A DNA stretch of 64,000 nucleotides from CAZKWG01 sp964615375 (GTDB lineage: Bacteria > Myxococcota_A > UBA796 > CAZKWG01): the NCBI GenBank assembly GCA_964615375.1, contig CAZTOW010000014.1:113006-177005 (forward strand), given 5' to 3'. This document shows, in pieces, positions 31,939-40,566 of the stretch. Every line of letters begins with the position of its first letter. Within the stretch, counting starts at the first letter, position 1. Below the pieces are notes generated by a model. The model was not told the DNA's origin, made no database searches, and worked only from the letters and a program-made list of their open reading frames with translations. The translations under genes and the position numbers were made by a program.

Positions 31939-34695
31939 TCAGTGCGCCTCCCCCCAGGTGCGGCCCTGCCCGGTCTCCACCACCAGGGGCACGGCGAGCT
32001 GGTCCACGCCCTGCATCTCCTCGACGACGGCCGCGCGGGCGGCCTCGAGCAGATCGTCGGGGACCTCCAGGATGAGCTCGTCGTGGACCTGCAGCAGGAG
32101 CCGACAGGTCGGCAGGTCGCGGGCCAGGCGCGCGTGCACCCGGATCATCGCCAGCTTGATGAGGTCGGCGGCCGTGCCCTGGATGGGCGTGTTCATGGCG
32201 ATGCGCTCGGCGAAGCCGCGCTCGCCCTGGTTGCTCGACTCCAGGTTGCGCACCGTGCGGCGCCGGCCCCAGCGGGTCTCGGCGTAGCCGGTCTCGCGCG
32301 CGCGGGCGATGGCCCCGTCCATGTAGACCCGGACCTGCGGATAGCGGGCGAAGTAGCTGTCCATGTAGCCCTGGGCCTGCCTGCGGTCGATGCCCAGCTC
32401 GCGGGCGAGCCGGAACGCGCTCATGCCGTAGATGAGGCCGAAATTGATGGCCTTGGCGGCGCGACGCTGCTCGCCGGTCACCGCGTCCTGGGCGACGCCG
32501 AAGATCTCCGAGGCCGTGCGGCGGTGGATGTCCTCGCCAGCGGTGTAGGCCTCGACCAGGGGACCTTCCCCGCAGAAGTGGGCCAGGATGCGGAGCTCGA
32601 TCTGCGAGTAGTCTGCGGACAGGAAGACGTGCCCTGGCTTCGCCGTGAAGCAGGCGCGGATCCGGCGCCCCTCGTCGGTGCGCACGGGGATGTTCTGGAG
32701 GTTCGGCTCGTTCGAAGACAGGCGCCCGGTCGCCGCCACCGCCTGGTGGAAGGAGGTGTGGATGCGGCCGTCCTTCGCCACGCAGCGCGGCAGCGCGTCC
32801 ACGTAGGTGCTCTTGAGCTTGGCCAGCTCCCGGTAAGCCAGGATCATCCCGGGCAGCGGGTCGGCGCCGCTCTCCGCCAGGGCCTCGAGGGTGGCGGCGT
32901 CCGTGCTGTAGCCGAACTTGGTCTTCTTCAGCGGCTTGAGCCCGCGCTTCTCGAACAGGATCTGCGCGAGCTGCTGGGTGGAGTTGACGTTGAAGGGCTC
33001 GCCGGCCTCGCGGTGGAGATCCGCCATGAAGGCCTGGATACGTCGGTCGAGCTCCACGCCCAACACCTCGAGCGCCGCCACGTCCACCCCGATGCCGGCC
33101 AGCTCCATGTCGGCGAGCACGGGCACCAGCGGCAGCTCGAGCTCCCGGTAGACGCGCTCCAGCGGACCCAGGGGGAGCTCCCGCTCCAGGAGAAACGCGA
33201 CGTGGGCGTCCTCCGCCGCGTACTGCGTGGCCTTGTCGATGGGCACCTCCTGGAAGCGGTCGCCGTAAGGCCCGGCGGTCTCCTTGAAGGTGATCATCTC
33301 GTGACCCAGCAGGCGCCGCGCCATCTCGTCGAGCCCGTGCTTCTGCTCGACGTCGAGGAGATAGTCGGCCAGCATGGTGTCGCCGTCCAGGCCGCGCAGA
33401 TCCGCCCCCACCGCTCGCAGGACCTCCAGGTCGTACTTGAGGTTCTGCCCGGTCTTCTTGAGCGTGGGATCCGCGAGCAACGGCAGCAGGGCCTCCATCG
33501 CGCCGGGGCAGTTGGGGCCGGAGGTGTGGGCGATGGGCACGTAGACGGCGAAGCCGGGGTCCCAGCAGAAGCTCATGCCGACGTGCTTCGCCACCAGCGG
33601 GTCGAGAGAGGTGGTCTCGGAGTCGTAGGCGAAGCGGCCGGCGGCGCGGAGCTGGGCGACCAGCCAGGCGAGATCGTCAGCGGTCTGGATGGCGCGGTAG
33701 CCGCTGCGATCGACGCGGGACGAGGAGGGCGGGGCCTCGGGGGCCGCGGCCACCTCCTCGGACGGCGCGGGGGCGGCGGGCTTCGGCCGGGCGCCGAAGA
33801 GGGCGGCCTGACCGCTGGGGGCGACGGCGGGCTCTGGCGCGGCCTCCGGGCCGAACTGGGCGCTGAGACGCCGGAAATTGTAGCGCTGCATCCGGGTCCG
33901 CAGGGCCTCGTTCTGCGGGTCGCGCAGGGCCAGGTCCTCGAGCCCCAGCTCCACCGGCATGTCCGTCACGATGGTGACCAGCTTCCGGGAGAGCCGCGCA
34001 AGATCTACGTTCTCCGCGATCTTCTTGTTGCCTTTGCCGCCCGGGTCGGCGGCGGCTCGGGCGAGGATGGACTCCAGGTCGCCGTGCTCGGTGAGCAGCT
34101 TCACCGCGGTCTTCTCGCCGACACCGGGCACGCCCGGCACGTTGTCCGAGCTGTCGCCCATCAGCGAGAGCAGGTCGATGATCTTCTCCGGCGGCACGCC
34201 CCAGCGCTCCACGACCTCGGGCGGGCCGAGCTCGCGGGCGTTCTGCACATCCATGATGCGGACGTTCTCGTTCACGAGCTGGCAGAAGTCCTTGTCCGAG
34301 CTCACGATGTAGACGGTGAGCTCCGGGCTCGCGTGGCGGGTGGCCAGGGTGCCGATGATGTCGTCCGCCTCCCAGCCCTCGTGCGCCAAGGCGGTGAGCC
34401 CGAGCTCCCGGCAGAGCGGGGCGAGCTCGGGCCACTGCCGGCGGAGATCCTCGGGCATGTCCGGCCGGGTGCCCTTGTACTCCGGGTAGAGGTCGTTGCG
34501 AAAGCTCTTGCCCTGGTCGAAGACCACCGCCATGTAGTCCGGCCGCCCGTCCTTGAGCAGCTTGAGCAGCACGTTGGTGAAGCCGAAGAGGGCGCGCGTG
34601 GGGAAGCCGTCCGGCGCCCGCATGTCGGACTGGATGGCGAAGTGAGCGCGGAAGGCCTGGTTGGAGCCGTCGACGAGGAAGAGCTTCTTTGGCAT
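31939..34695 (-). CDS. polA: DNA polymerase I
   Basis: A 918-residue family A polymerase with all three activities. The 5' nuclease (about 1-290) has FLVDGSNQAFRAHFA and LMGDSSDNVPGVPGVGEKTA. The 3'-5' exonuclease (about 335-525) keeps its acidic residues in FAYDSETTSLDPL and LKYDLEVL, so proofreading is probably active. The polymerase (about 530-918) has motif A LSADYSQIELRILAHF, motif B RRAAKAINFGLIYGMSAF and motif C QVHDELILE. A Pro/Ala-rich linker joins the exonuclease domains. The start is the ATG directly before KKLFLVDGS; the ribosome site is weak. It functions in Okazaki-fragment processing and repair. Divergent from the acyl-CoA dehydrogenase gene. Confidence 0.97.
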   Translation of the reverse strand: MPKKLFLVDGSNQAFRAHFAIQSDMRAPDGFPTRALFGFTNVLLKLLKDGRPDYMAVVFDQGKSFRNDLYPEYKGTRPDMPEDLRRQWPELAPLCRELGLTALAHEGWEADDIIGTLATRHASPELTVYIVSSDKDFCQLVNENVRIMDVQNARELGPPEVVERWGVPPEKIIDLLSLMGDSSDNVPGVPGVGEKTAVKLLTEHGDLESILARAAADPGGKGNKKIAENVDLARLSRKLVTIVTDMPVELGLEDLALRDPQNEALRTRMQRYNFRRLSAQFGPEAAPEPAVAPSGQAALFGARPKPAAPAPSEEVAAAPEAPPSSSRVDRSGYRAIQTADDLAWLVAQLRAAGRFAYDSETTSLDPLVAKHVGMSFCWDPGFAVYVPIAHTSGPNCPGAMEALLPLLADPTLKKTGQNLKYDLEVLRAVGADLRGLDGDTMLADYLLDVEQKHGLDEMARRLLGHEMITFKETAGPYGDRFQEVPIDKATQYAAEDAHVAFLLERELPLGPLERVYRELELPLVPVLADMELAGIGVDVAALEVLGVELDRRIQAFMADLHREAGEPFNVNSTQQLAQILFEKRGLKPLKKTKFGYSTDAATLEALAESGADPLPGMILAYRELAKLKSTYVDALPRCVAKDGRIHTSFHQAVAATGRLSSNEPNLQNIPVRTDEGRRIRACFTAKPGHVFLSADYSQIELRILAHFCGEGPLVEAYTAGEDIHRRTASEIFGVAQDAVTGEQRRAAKAINFGLIYGMSAFRLARELGIDRRQAQGYMDSYFARYPQVRVYMDGAIARARETGYAETRWGRRRTVRNLESSNQGERGFAERIAMNTPIQGTAADLIKLAMIRVHARLARDLPTCRLLLQVHDELILEVPDDLLEAARAAVVEEMQGVDQLAVPLVVETGQGRTWGEAH

Positions 34696-34788
34696 GAAAC
34701 ACCCACTATCCTCTCTGAGCGCGCAGAGCCCGCGCGGCGTGGCGCGCTCGGATGGGATAGACCCGGACCTCACCCCAGGGAGGCAGTC

Positions 34789-35964
34789 ATGTCGCAGGCG
34801 CGCGAGGTGGTCGGCTCGGACGACGCGCTCTTCAACCCCACCGACGAACACCGGATGCTGCGCGAGCTCGTCCGCGACTTCACGAGCGCCGAGGTCGAGC
34901 CTCAGGCGGCCGAGTACGACGAGCGCGGCGTGCTGAACATGGGCCTCTTCCGCAAGCTGGGCGAGCTCGGGGTGCTGGGGGTCACGGTGCCGACGGAGTG
35001 GGGCGGCGCGGGGATGGACACGGTCTCCGCGGTCATCGTCCACCACGAGCTCTCCAAGTCCGATCCGGGCTTCTGTCTGGCCTACCTCGCCCACAGCATG
35101 CTCTTCGTCAACAACTTCTTCCACTGCTCGAACGACGCCCAGAAGCGCCGTTATCTGGAGAAAGTGATCTCGGGCGAGTGGGTGGCGGGCATGGGGATGA
35201 CGGAGCCGGGCTACGGCACGGACGTCATGGGCATGGCGGCCACCGCCGTCCGGCGCGGGAGCTACTACGAGCTGAACGGGACCAAGACCTACATCACCAA
35301 CGGGCCGGAGGGCTGGTGCTTCCTGGTCTACGCGAAGGTGGACGGCCGCGTGACCGCCTTCCTCGTGGACCGCGACTGCCCCGGCTTCTCCACCAGCAAG
35401 AAGATCCCAAAGATGGGGATGCGCGGCAGCACCATGAGCGAGCTCATCTTCGAGCGCTGCGAGGTGCCTGTGGAGAACCTGCTGGGCGCGGAGGGCCAGG
35501 GCACGGCCCACATGATGCGCAACCTGGAGATCGAGCGGCTGACGCTGGCGGCGATGAGCCTGGGCATCGCCGACCGCTGCCTGGACATCATGGTCCGCTA
35601 TGGTGAGGAGCGGCTGAGCTTCGGCCAGCCCATCAACCGCTACGGCCAGATCCAGAAGTACATCGCCGAGAGCTACGCGAAGACCGAGGCGGCGCGCTGC
35701 CTGATCTACAACGTGGCCCGCACCGTCGGCTCGAACTTCCGCAACCGCATCGGCTCGGACGCCGCCAAGCTCTTCGCCGCCCCGGTGGGCAAGGAGGTCG
35801 CCGACGCCGCCATGCAGGTGCTCGGCGGCGCGGGCTACTGCACGGAGTTCCCAGTGGAGCGCCTCTTCCGCGACGCGAAGCTGCTGGAGATCGGCGGCGG
35901 CACGCTGGAGAGCCACCAGAAGAACCTGACCAAGGATCTCACGCGGGCGACCCTGGCGGGTTGA
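34789..35964 (+). CDS. Acyl-CoA dehydrogenase (isovaleryl-CoA dehydrogenase-like)
   Basis: A 391-residue FAD enzyme. FLVYAKVDGR and GMGMTEPGYGTDVMGM are in the beta domain; KTYITNGPEG is the FAD-binding segment; the C-terminal domain has FGQPINRYGQIQKYIAE and QVLGGAGYCTEFPVERLFRDAK. A Glu in MRNLEIERLTLAAMSLGIA corresponds to the helix-G catalytic base of isovaleryl-CoA dehydrogenase. Isovaleryl-CoA feeds iso-branched fatty acids and leucine breakdown, important in myxobacteria. Ribosome site GGGAGG, 93 bases from the divergent polA start. The substrate call is by similarity only. Confidence 0.87.
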   Translation: MSQAREVVGSDDALFNPTDEHRMLRELVRDFTSAEVEPQAAEYDERGVLNMGLFRKLGELGVLGVTVPTEWGGAGMDTVSAVIVHHELSKSDPGFCLAYLAHSMLFVNNFFHCSNDAQKRRYLEKVISGEWVAGMGMTEPGYGTDVMGMAATAVRRGSYYELNGTKTYITNGPEGWCFLVYAKVDGRVTAFLVDRDCPGFSTSKKIPKMGMRGSTMSELIFERCEVPVENLLGAEGQGTAHMMRNLEIERLTLAAMSLGIADRCLDIMVRYGEERLSFGQPINRYGQIQKYIAESYAKTEAARCLIYNVARTVGSNFRNRIGSDAAKLFAAPVGKEVADAAMQVLGGAGYCTEFPVERLFRDAKLLEIGGGTLESHQKNLTKDLTRATLAG

Positions 35965-36021
35965 CGGCCGCGCAGGCGACCAATAGGGCCCTCACAGCGA
36001 GGCCACACAGCGAGGAAGACG

Positions 36022-36351
36022 ATGCGCGCGCACTCCCTTCTCCCCGTGCTCCTGCTCTCCGCCTGCGGCTGGTCCGAGGAGCGCTACTACGACGAGAAGA
36101 TCGCGGTCTTCTGCGATCGGGTCATCGCCTGCGAGTACGGCGTCCTCTTCAACTATGACGACGTGGACGCCTGCATCGAGGGCGAGGCGGAGAAGGCGGA
36201 GGTCGCCGAGGCCGCCGAGTGCACCGACTACGACGGGCGCGCGGCGAAGGAGTGCGTGGAGGGGCGGGCGGAGCTGGACTGCGACGAGCTCTTCGAGGAC
36301 GAGGCCCAGCCCGAGGCCTGTGACAGCGTCTGCTCCAACACGGGCGGCTGA
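36022..36351 (+). CDS. Small cysteine-rich lipoprotein
   Basis: A 109-residue putative lipoprotein: signal MRAHSLLPVLLLSACG, then an acidic domain with seven further Cys (for example FCDRVIACEY, ACIEG, ECTDYDG, LDCDEL, ACDSVC), probably forming disulfides in the periplasm or at the surface. GAGGAAG precedes the ATG. Many such acidic Cys-rich lipoproteins of unknown function occur in Myxococcota. It is convergent with the PATAN/J-domain gene with no gap. Confidence 0.7.
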   Translation: MRAHSLLPVLLLSACGWSEERYYDEKIAVFCDRVIACEYGVLFNYDDVDACIEGEAEKAEVAEAAECTDYDGRAAKECVEGRAELDCDELFEDEAQPEACDSVCSNTGG

Positions 36352-36356
36352 TCAGC
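36347..36356. terminator. Perfect palindrome formed by two opposed TGA stops
   Basis: GCTGATCAGC is a perfect 10-base palindrome. The lipoprotein stop TGA and the opposed gene's stop TGA are its two halves, directly abutting. A hairpin with so small a loop is unlikely, so this may be chance from TGA/TCA symmetry. Confidence 0.3.
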
Positions 36357-38010
36357 TCTTCTTCCCGAGCAGCCCGCTCAGGAGGCCCGGCTTCGCCGCC
36401 TCGGACTCTTCGTTCCGGCGCTTCTTGAGCCAGATGCGCCGCTTCGCCCCGACGTGCTCGGGGTTCTCCTTCAGCGCCTGCGCGAAGCGGGCGTCCGCGG
36501 CGGGCTCCAGGCCATCGCGCACGAGGAGCTCGCCCATGGCGTAGAGGAGGTCCGCCTTCGCCGCGCCCGCAGGGACCTTCTCCAGCAGCGCCTCCAGCGC
36601 GGCGTCGGCCTGCTTCCCCGTCAATTGACCGGCCAGGCAGGCGGCCTGCGCGCGCAACGCCCCATAACGCCACACGGTGGGGTCCTTGCGCATGGCCAGC
36701 TCGACGTCGGGCAGCGACTCGGCGAAGCGCCGGGCCTTGAACGCGATCTCGCCGCGGGCGAAGGCCACCCGGGCGAGGCGCTGGTCGGCCTCGCTCACGT
36801 AGACGCGGCCCTCCTCCCGGGCCTTCATGCGCGCCTGGGCCTCGGTGCGCACGCCCGCGTCGCGCAGCGTGGCGTAGGCGTCGGAGATCCGCGCGAAGGC
36901 TCGCGCCGCCAGATCCTTCACCTCGCCCGTCGCGTTGTGGTGGCGATCGGGGTGGAAGCGCACGGAGGCGTCCCGGAAAGCCTTCTCCACCCCCGGCTCC
37001 GTGAGATCCGCGGATCGCGTGATCCCCAGGATCTGGGCCGGCTCCGCGCCCTCCATCGCCGCCAGCGCCTCTCGCAGCGCGCGCGCCTGCTCCGCCTCCG
37101 GCCCCGGGGGCGTGCGCGCGGGGGCGGCGGCGGGCGCCACCGAGCGCGGCGGCACGGAGGCGGGCGCCACCGAGCGCGGCGGCATGGAGGCCGGCGCCAC
37201 CGAGCGCGAGGAGACCGAGGACGGGGACGCCGAGGACGGGGACACCGAGCGAGGATCGGCGGTTCGCGCCTCGGGAGGCCGGCTCTGGGTGGCGACGCCC
37301 GGCCGGGAGGCGAGGCCACCGCCCTCCACCTGGAGGAGGCCGAGCTGATGGAGCAGGTCGAAGGCCAGGAGCGCCTCGCTGGCGGCGCCCAGCCCGAGCA
37401 GCTCGCCCAGGGTCCCGCCGCGCGCCGCCTCGCGAAGCAGCCGCGAGCAGACCGGATCGAGCCCCCAGCGCTGCTCCGGCGAGTCGTCGGGGAGCTGGAG
37501 CCGCACCGGGCTGCGCAGGCGCGGCGCGGCCATGGCGCGGAGCTGGTCCATGGACCGGGTCATTCGGAGCCCGCGGGCGATGAGGCGCGGGAGCGGCTCG
37601 GAGATGGGCATCCGCGAGGCCGGCTCGGCCGCGCCCCGCTCGAATCGCACGGCGGGACCGCGGAGATCGGCCCAGCCGCCGAGGGCGCGCGCCAGCCCCT
37701 CCACGGCCACCTCGATCGCGCGCTCGGGGCTCTGGCCCGCGGCGATGGCGCGCCCGATGAGCCGGACCATGTCGTCCTCGGGCTCCCCCTGCACGCCCAG
37801 CCCCTCCAGCAGACCGGGGAAGCCCGAGACGGAGATGACCCGGCCGGCCTGGAGGTGGATCACGCGCTCCCGAGCCCCGCTCAGGACCATGAGCCGACCG
37901 CTCGCGGCCACCCGATGGGCGAGGAAGAGGACGCGGAGCGGCGGGAAGCGCTCGGCGGGCCCGCTCACGGTGTCCAGAAAGTCCGTCCCGCTCCAAGGCT
38001 GCTCGGGCAC
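36352..38010 (-). CDS. PATAN (DUF4388) protein with J domain
   Basis: A 552-residue cytoplasmic protein. The N-terminal about 240 residues match DUF4388/PATAN (LRVLFLAHRVAASGRLMVL, IHLQAGRVISVSG). A Ser/Pro/Val-rich linker with repeated S-V-A-P-A-S units follows, encoded by 30-bp repeats, then a J domain (about 325-395) with FHPDRHHN, the HPD motif that stimulates Hsp70 ATPase. The C-terminal about 150 residues are TPR-like helices. PATAN-J proteins are typical of myxobacteria and may link signalling or surface-polarity to DnaK. It is divergent from trx. Confidence 0.83.
   Translation of the reverse strand: MPEQPWSGTDFLDTVSGPAERFPPLRVLFLAHRVAASGRLMVLSGARERVIHLQAGRVISVSGFPGLLEGLGVQGEPEDDMVRLIGRAIAAGQSPERAIEVAVEGLARALGGWADLRGPAVRFERGAAEPASRMPISEPLPRLIARGLRMTRSMDQLRAMAAPRLRSPVRLQLPDDSPEQRWGLDPVCSRLLREAARGGTLGELLGLGAASEALLAFDLLHQLGLLQVEGGGLASRPGVATQSRPPEARTADPRSVSPSSASPSSVSSRSVAPASMPPRSVAPASVPPRSVAPAAAPARTPPGPEAEQARALREALAAMEGAEPAQILGITRSADLTEPGVEKAFRDASVRFHPDRHHNATGEVKDLAARAFARISDAYATLRDAGVRTEAQARMKAREEGRVYVSEADQRLARVAFARGEIAFKARRFAESLPDVELAMRKDPTVWRYGALRAQAACLAGQLTGKQADAALEALLEKVPAGAAKADLLYAMGELLVRDGLEPAADARFAQALKENPEHVGAKRRIWLKKRRNEESEAAKPGLLSGLLGKKS
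37141..37200 (-). repeat. 30-bp repeat in PATAN/J linker
   Basis: Two near-identical 30-bp units (two base differences), flanked by degenerate copies, encode the repeated S-V-A-P-A-S-V/M-P-P-R linker. In frame, so only linker length varies. Confidence 0.75.
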
Positions 38011-38077
38011 GCTCGACCCTCCCCCAACGACCTTAGCCGGGGCGCCGATGAGCGCCCAGGAGCCGCGCGCAGACCGC

Positions 38078-38105
38078 TTGCCTGCTCGCGCGCCGCGGCT
38101 ATCTT
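38078..38105 (+). promoter_or_regulatory. Putative sigma-70 promoter for thioredoxin gene
   Basis: TTGCCT (38078-38083), a 16-base spacer and TATCTT (38100-38105), 27 bases before the ATG. Each box matches four of six consensus bases, distinctive against the GC-rich surroundings. Confidence 0.5.
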
Positions 38106-38132
38106 ATCGCCTCCCTTCTCTGAGAGGTCCGC

Positions 38133-38465
38133 ATGAACAACCCCCACGTCATCCAGACCACCGACGCCAGCTTCGACGCCGACGTGCTGAAGAGCTCGGT
38201 GCCCGTCGTCGTCGACTTCTGGGCCACCTGGTGCGTGCCCTGCAAGGCCATCGCCCCGCACCTCGACGCCATCGCCACCGCCCAGAACGGCAAGCTGCGC
38301 ATCGCCAAGGTGGACGTGGACAGCAACCAGACCACCGCCATGAAGTACGGCGTGCGCAACATCCCCACCCTGCTGCTGGTCAAGGACGGCAAGGTCATCG
38401 CCCAGACGGTGGGCGCTCAGAGCCGCTCGGCCCTGGAGAAGTTCATCGCGCCCGCGCTCGGCTGA
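38133..38465 (+). CDS. trxA: Thioredoxin
   Basis: A 110-residue thioredoxin with VVVDFWATWCVPCKAIAP. The active site is WCVPC in place of the usual WCGPC, which can shift the redox potential. The cis-Pro is in VRNIPTLLLVKDG. Cytoplasmic; reduces disulfides in ribonucleotide reductase and others. Single gene with its own likely promoter, convergent with mreB. Confidence 0.92.
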   Translation: MNNPHVIQTTDASFDADVLKSSVPVVVDFWATWCVPCKAIAPHLDAIATAQNGKLRIAKVDVDSNQTTAMKYGVRNIPTLLLVKDGKVIAQTVGAQSRSALEKFIAPALG

Positions 38466-38489
38466 TCCCTCGGGAACACCAGGGCTCAG
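38462..38489. terminator. Imperfect hairpin spanning trxA and mreB stops
   Basis: CTGA-T-CCCT pairs with AGGG-C-TCAG (eight pairs, one mismatch) around a 10-base loop. Both opposed TGA stops sit in the arms. No U tract. Confidence 0.45.
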
Positions 38490-39514
38490 GCCAGGGAAGC
38501 GCGCAGCAGCTCGTCGTCCGTGAGGATGTGCCCGGCGCCGGTGACGACCGCGGCCTCGGGCTCCTCCGAGACGACCACGGGCAGGTTGGTCGCGTCGCTG
38601 AGCAGCCGATCCAGGCCGCGCAGCAGCGCGCCGCCGCCCGTCAGCACGATCCCCGTCTCGGCGACATCCGCGGCGAGATCGGGGGGCGTGTGCTCCAGGC
38701 TGGCCAGCACGGCCTCCACGATGAGCTGCACGGGCTCCTGGAGCGCCGTCGCGACGTCGATGGCGCTGATCTCCACCGCGCGGGGGAGCCCGCTCCGCAG
38801 GTCCCGCCCCTTGGCGAGCATGCGGCGATCGTTGTTCTCGAGGATGGCCGATCCGAGCTTGAGCTTGATGGCCTCCGCCGTCTGCGGTCCGACCAGCAGG
38901 CCGAAGCGCTCGCGCAGGTGCTGGATGACGCTGTTGTCCATCGCGTCCCCGCCCACGCGCAGGGTGCGGCTGTAGACGATGCCACCCAGCGAGAGCACGG
39001 CGATCTCGGTGGTCCCCGCGCCGAGATCGACGACCATGCTCCCCTGCGCCTCCTGCACGGGGAGGCCCGCGCCCACCGCCGCGGCCAGGGGCTGCTCGAT
39101 GAGGTGGACCTCGCGCGCCCCCGAGGCCTCGGCGGACTCGCGCACGGCCCGGCGCTCCACGTCGGTGGTGCCGAAGGGGATGCAGACGGCCACCCGCGGC
39201 CCAACCCACAGGCGCCGCCCCTGCACCTGGAGCATGAGGTGGCGCAGCAGCGCCTCCGTCACCTCGAAGTCGGTGATGGTGCCGTCCTTCAGCGGGCGCA
39301 GCACCTGGATGTCCCCCGGCGTGCGGCCGAGCATGGCGCGGGCCTGGTGCCCCACGGCGAGAACGCGCCGGTTCCCGCGTCGATCCTCGTGGATGGCGAT
39401 GGCCGAGGGCTCGCGGCACACCACGCCGCGCCCGCGGACGTGGATGAAGGTGCTGGCGGTCCCGAGGTCGATGGCCATGTCCGGCGACATGGCCCCCATC
39501 ACGGCGTTCTTCAT
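38486..39514 (-). CDS. mreB: Rod-shape protein MreB
   Basis: A 342-residue actin-like protein. Phosphate-1 motif is AIDLGTASTFIHV, phosphate-2 VVDLGAGTTEIAVLS, adenosine motif VLTGGGALLRGLDRLLS, and the connecting motif is in LIEQPLAAAVGAGLP. MreB filaments organise wall synthesis and, in Myxococcus, motility. No mreC, mreD or rodA is nearby, so this may be a second MreB-like copy. Several closely spaced ATGs near the start make the exact N-terminus uncertain; none has a strong ribosome site. Confidence 0.92.
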   Translation of the reverse strand: MKNAVMGAMSPDMAIDLGTASTFIHVRGRGVVCREPSAIAIHEDRRGNRRVLAVGHQARAMLGRTPGDIQVLRPLKDGTITDFEVTEALLRHLMLQVQGRRLWVGPRVAVCIPFGTTDVERRAVRESAEASGAREVHLIEQPLAAAVGAGLPVQEAQGSMVVDLGAGTTEIAVLSLGGIVYSRTLRVGGDAMDNSVIQHLRERFGLLVGPQTAEAIKLKLGSAILENNDRRMLAKGRDLRSGLPRAVEISAIDVATALQEPVQLIVEAVLASLEHTPPDLAADVAETGIVLTGGGALLRGLDRLLSDATNLPVVVSEEPEAAVVTGAGHILTDDELLRASLA

Positions 39515-39612
39515 GGCGGCGGCTTATCTGCTGGGCGCCGCCCTGTCTCGTCGCTCCTTTCACCGAGGAAGCGGCGGGGGCGCTCGGGGGATAAGGTGTG
39601 TGGTGTTCCACC

Positions 39613-39640
39613 GAGCCCGAGCGGGTCGCCGCGTGGGCTC
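39613..39640 (+). promoter_or_regulatory. Leader inverted repeat upstream of M48 protease gene
   Basis: GAGCCC and GGGCTC are 16 bases apart, 30 bases before the start of the M48 lipoprotein gene. It could be a 5' UTR stem. Weak by itself in GC-rich DNA. Confidence 0.25.
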
Positions 39641-39669
39641 TGCGTGGACCGCGCCCCACTGGAGGATGA

Positions 39670-40494
39670 ATGCGCTCCGCCCACCGCGTCCTGCCCCTTC
39701 TCACGCTGCTCGCCCTCTTCGCCGGACCCAGCGGGTGCCGCCGGGTGGAGGGCACGGGCCGCCTTCAGTACAACATCATCCCCGAGTCCCTGATGCAGAA
39801 CATCGGGAAGACCGCGTACCAGGAGACGCTGTCCTCGGCGGACGTGGAGAAGACAGGCGAGGACGCCGACACGCTCACTCGCGTGGGCAAGCGCATCGCC
39901 AAGGTGACGAGCAAGGACTACGAGTGGCGCTACCGCCTCATCGAGGACAACGACACGATCAACGCCTGGTGCCTGCCCGGCGGGAAGATCGCCTTCTACA
40001 CCGGGATCCTGCCGGTGGTGGACAACGAGGCGGGCATGGCCTTCGTCATGGGCCACGAGGTCGGCCACGCCGTCGCCCGGCACGGCGCCGAGCGCCTCTC
40101 GCAGCAGCTCACCCTGCTGGGCGGGCTGGCGGGGCTGGCGCTGTACATCGACGCGAAGTCCGAGATGTCCGACGAGAAGAAGGCCATCGTCATCGCCGCC
40201 CTCGGCGCGGGGGCCGAGGTGGGGATCATGCTGCCCTTCTCGCGCAAGCACGAGAGCGAGGCCGACCAGCTCGGCCTGATGTACATGGCGGGCGCCGGCT
40301 ACCCGCCGTCGGAGTCCATCGAGGTCTGGAACCGCATGGAGAAGGCCACGGGCGGCTCCAAGGTCCCCGAGTTCCTCTCCACCCACCCCTCGAACCAGAC
40401 CCGCAAAGAGCAGCTCCGCGACCTGATGCCTCAGGCCAAGAAGCGTTACGAGCGGCACAAGATGAGCGGGGACTTCACGAAGTCGCTCTGGTAG
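39670..40494 (+). CDS. M48-family metalloprotease lipoprotein (LoiP/BepA-like)
   Basis: A 274-residue putative lipoprotein; the signal ends in GPSGC. The zinc motif HEVGH (about 129-133) is in GHEVGHAVARHGAERLSQQ and the third ligand Glu in RKHESEADQLGLMYMA. M48 lipoproteins such as LoiP and BepA act in the periplasm in outer-membrane protein quality control. Gene start has GGAGGA. Next to it lies a PpiD/SurA-like folding factor, which fits an envelope quality-control role. Full length and active-site intact. Confidence 0.88.
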   Translation: MRSAHRVLPLLTLLALFAGPSGCRRVEGTGRLQYNIIPESLMQNIGKTAYQETLSSADVEKTGEDADTLTRVGKRIAKVTSKDYEWRYRLIEDNDTINAWCLPGGKIAFYTGILPVVDNEAGMAFVMGHEVGHAVARHGAERLSQQLTLLGGLAGLALYIDAKSEMSDEKKAIVIAALGAGAEVGIMLPFSRKHESEADQLGLMYMAGAGYPPSESIEVWNRMEKATGGSKVPEFLSTHPSNQTRKEQLRDLMPQAKKRYERHKMSGDFTKSLW

Positions 40495-40566
40495 CGCCGC
40501 GCCCCGGCGCCCCATGGGCTTGCGCCCGCGTCTCCCGGCCGGTAAGTGCGCCCGGCGAGGTCTTCC

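Noticed and set aside
31942..34788. Long plus-strand open frame opposite polA joined to the acyl-CoA dehydrogenase
   Set aside because: The upstream part is antisense to polA; the real gene starts at 34789 with GGGAGG and a family-typical N-terminus.
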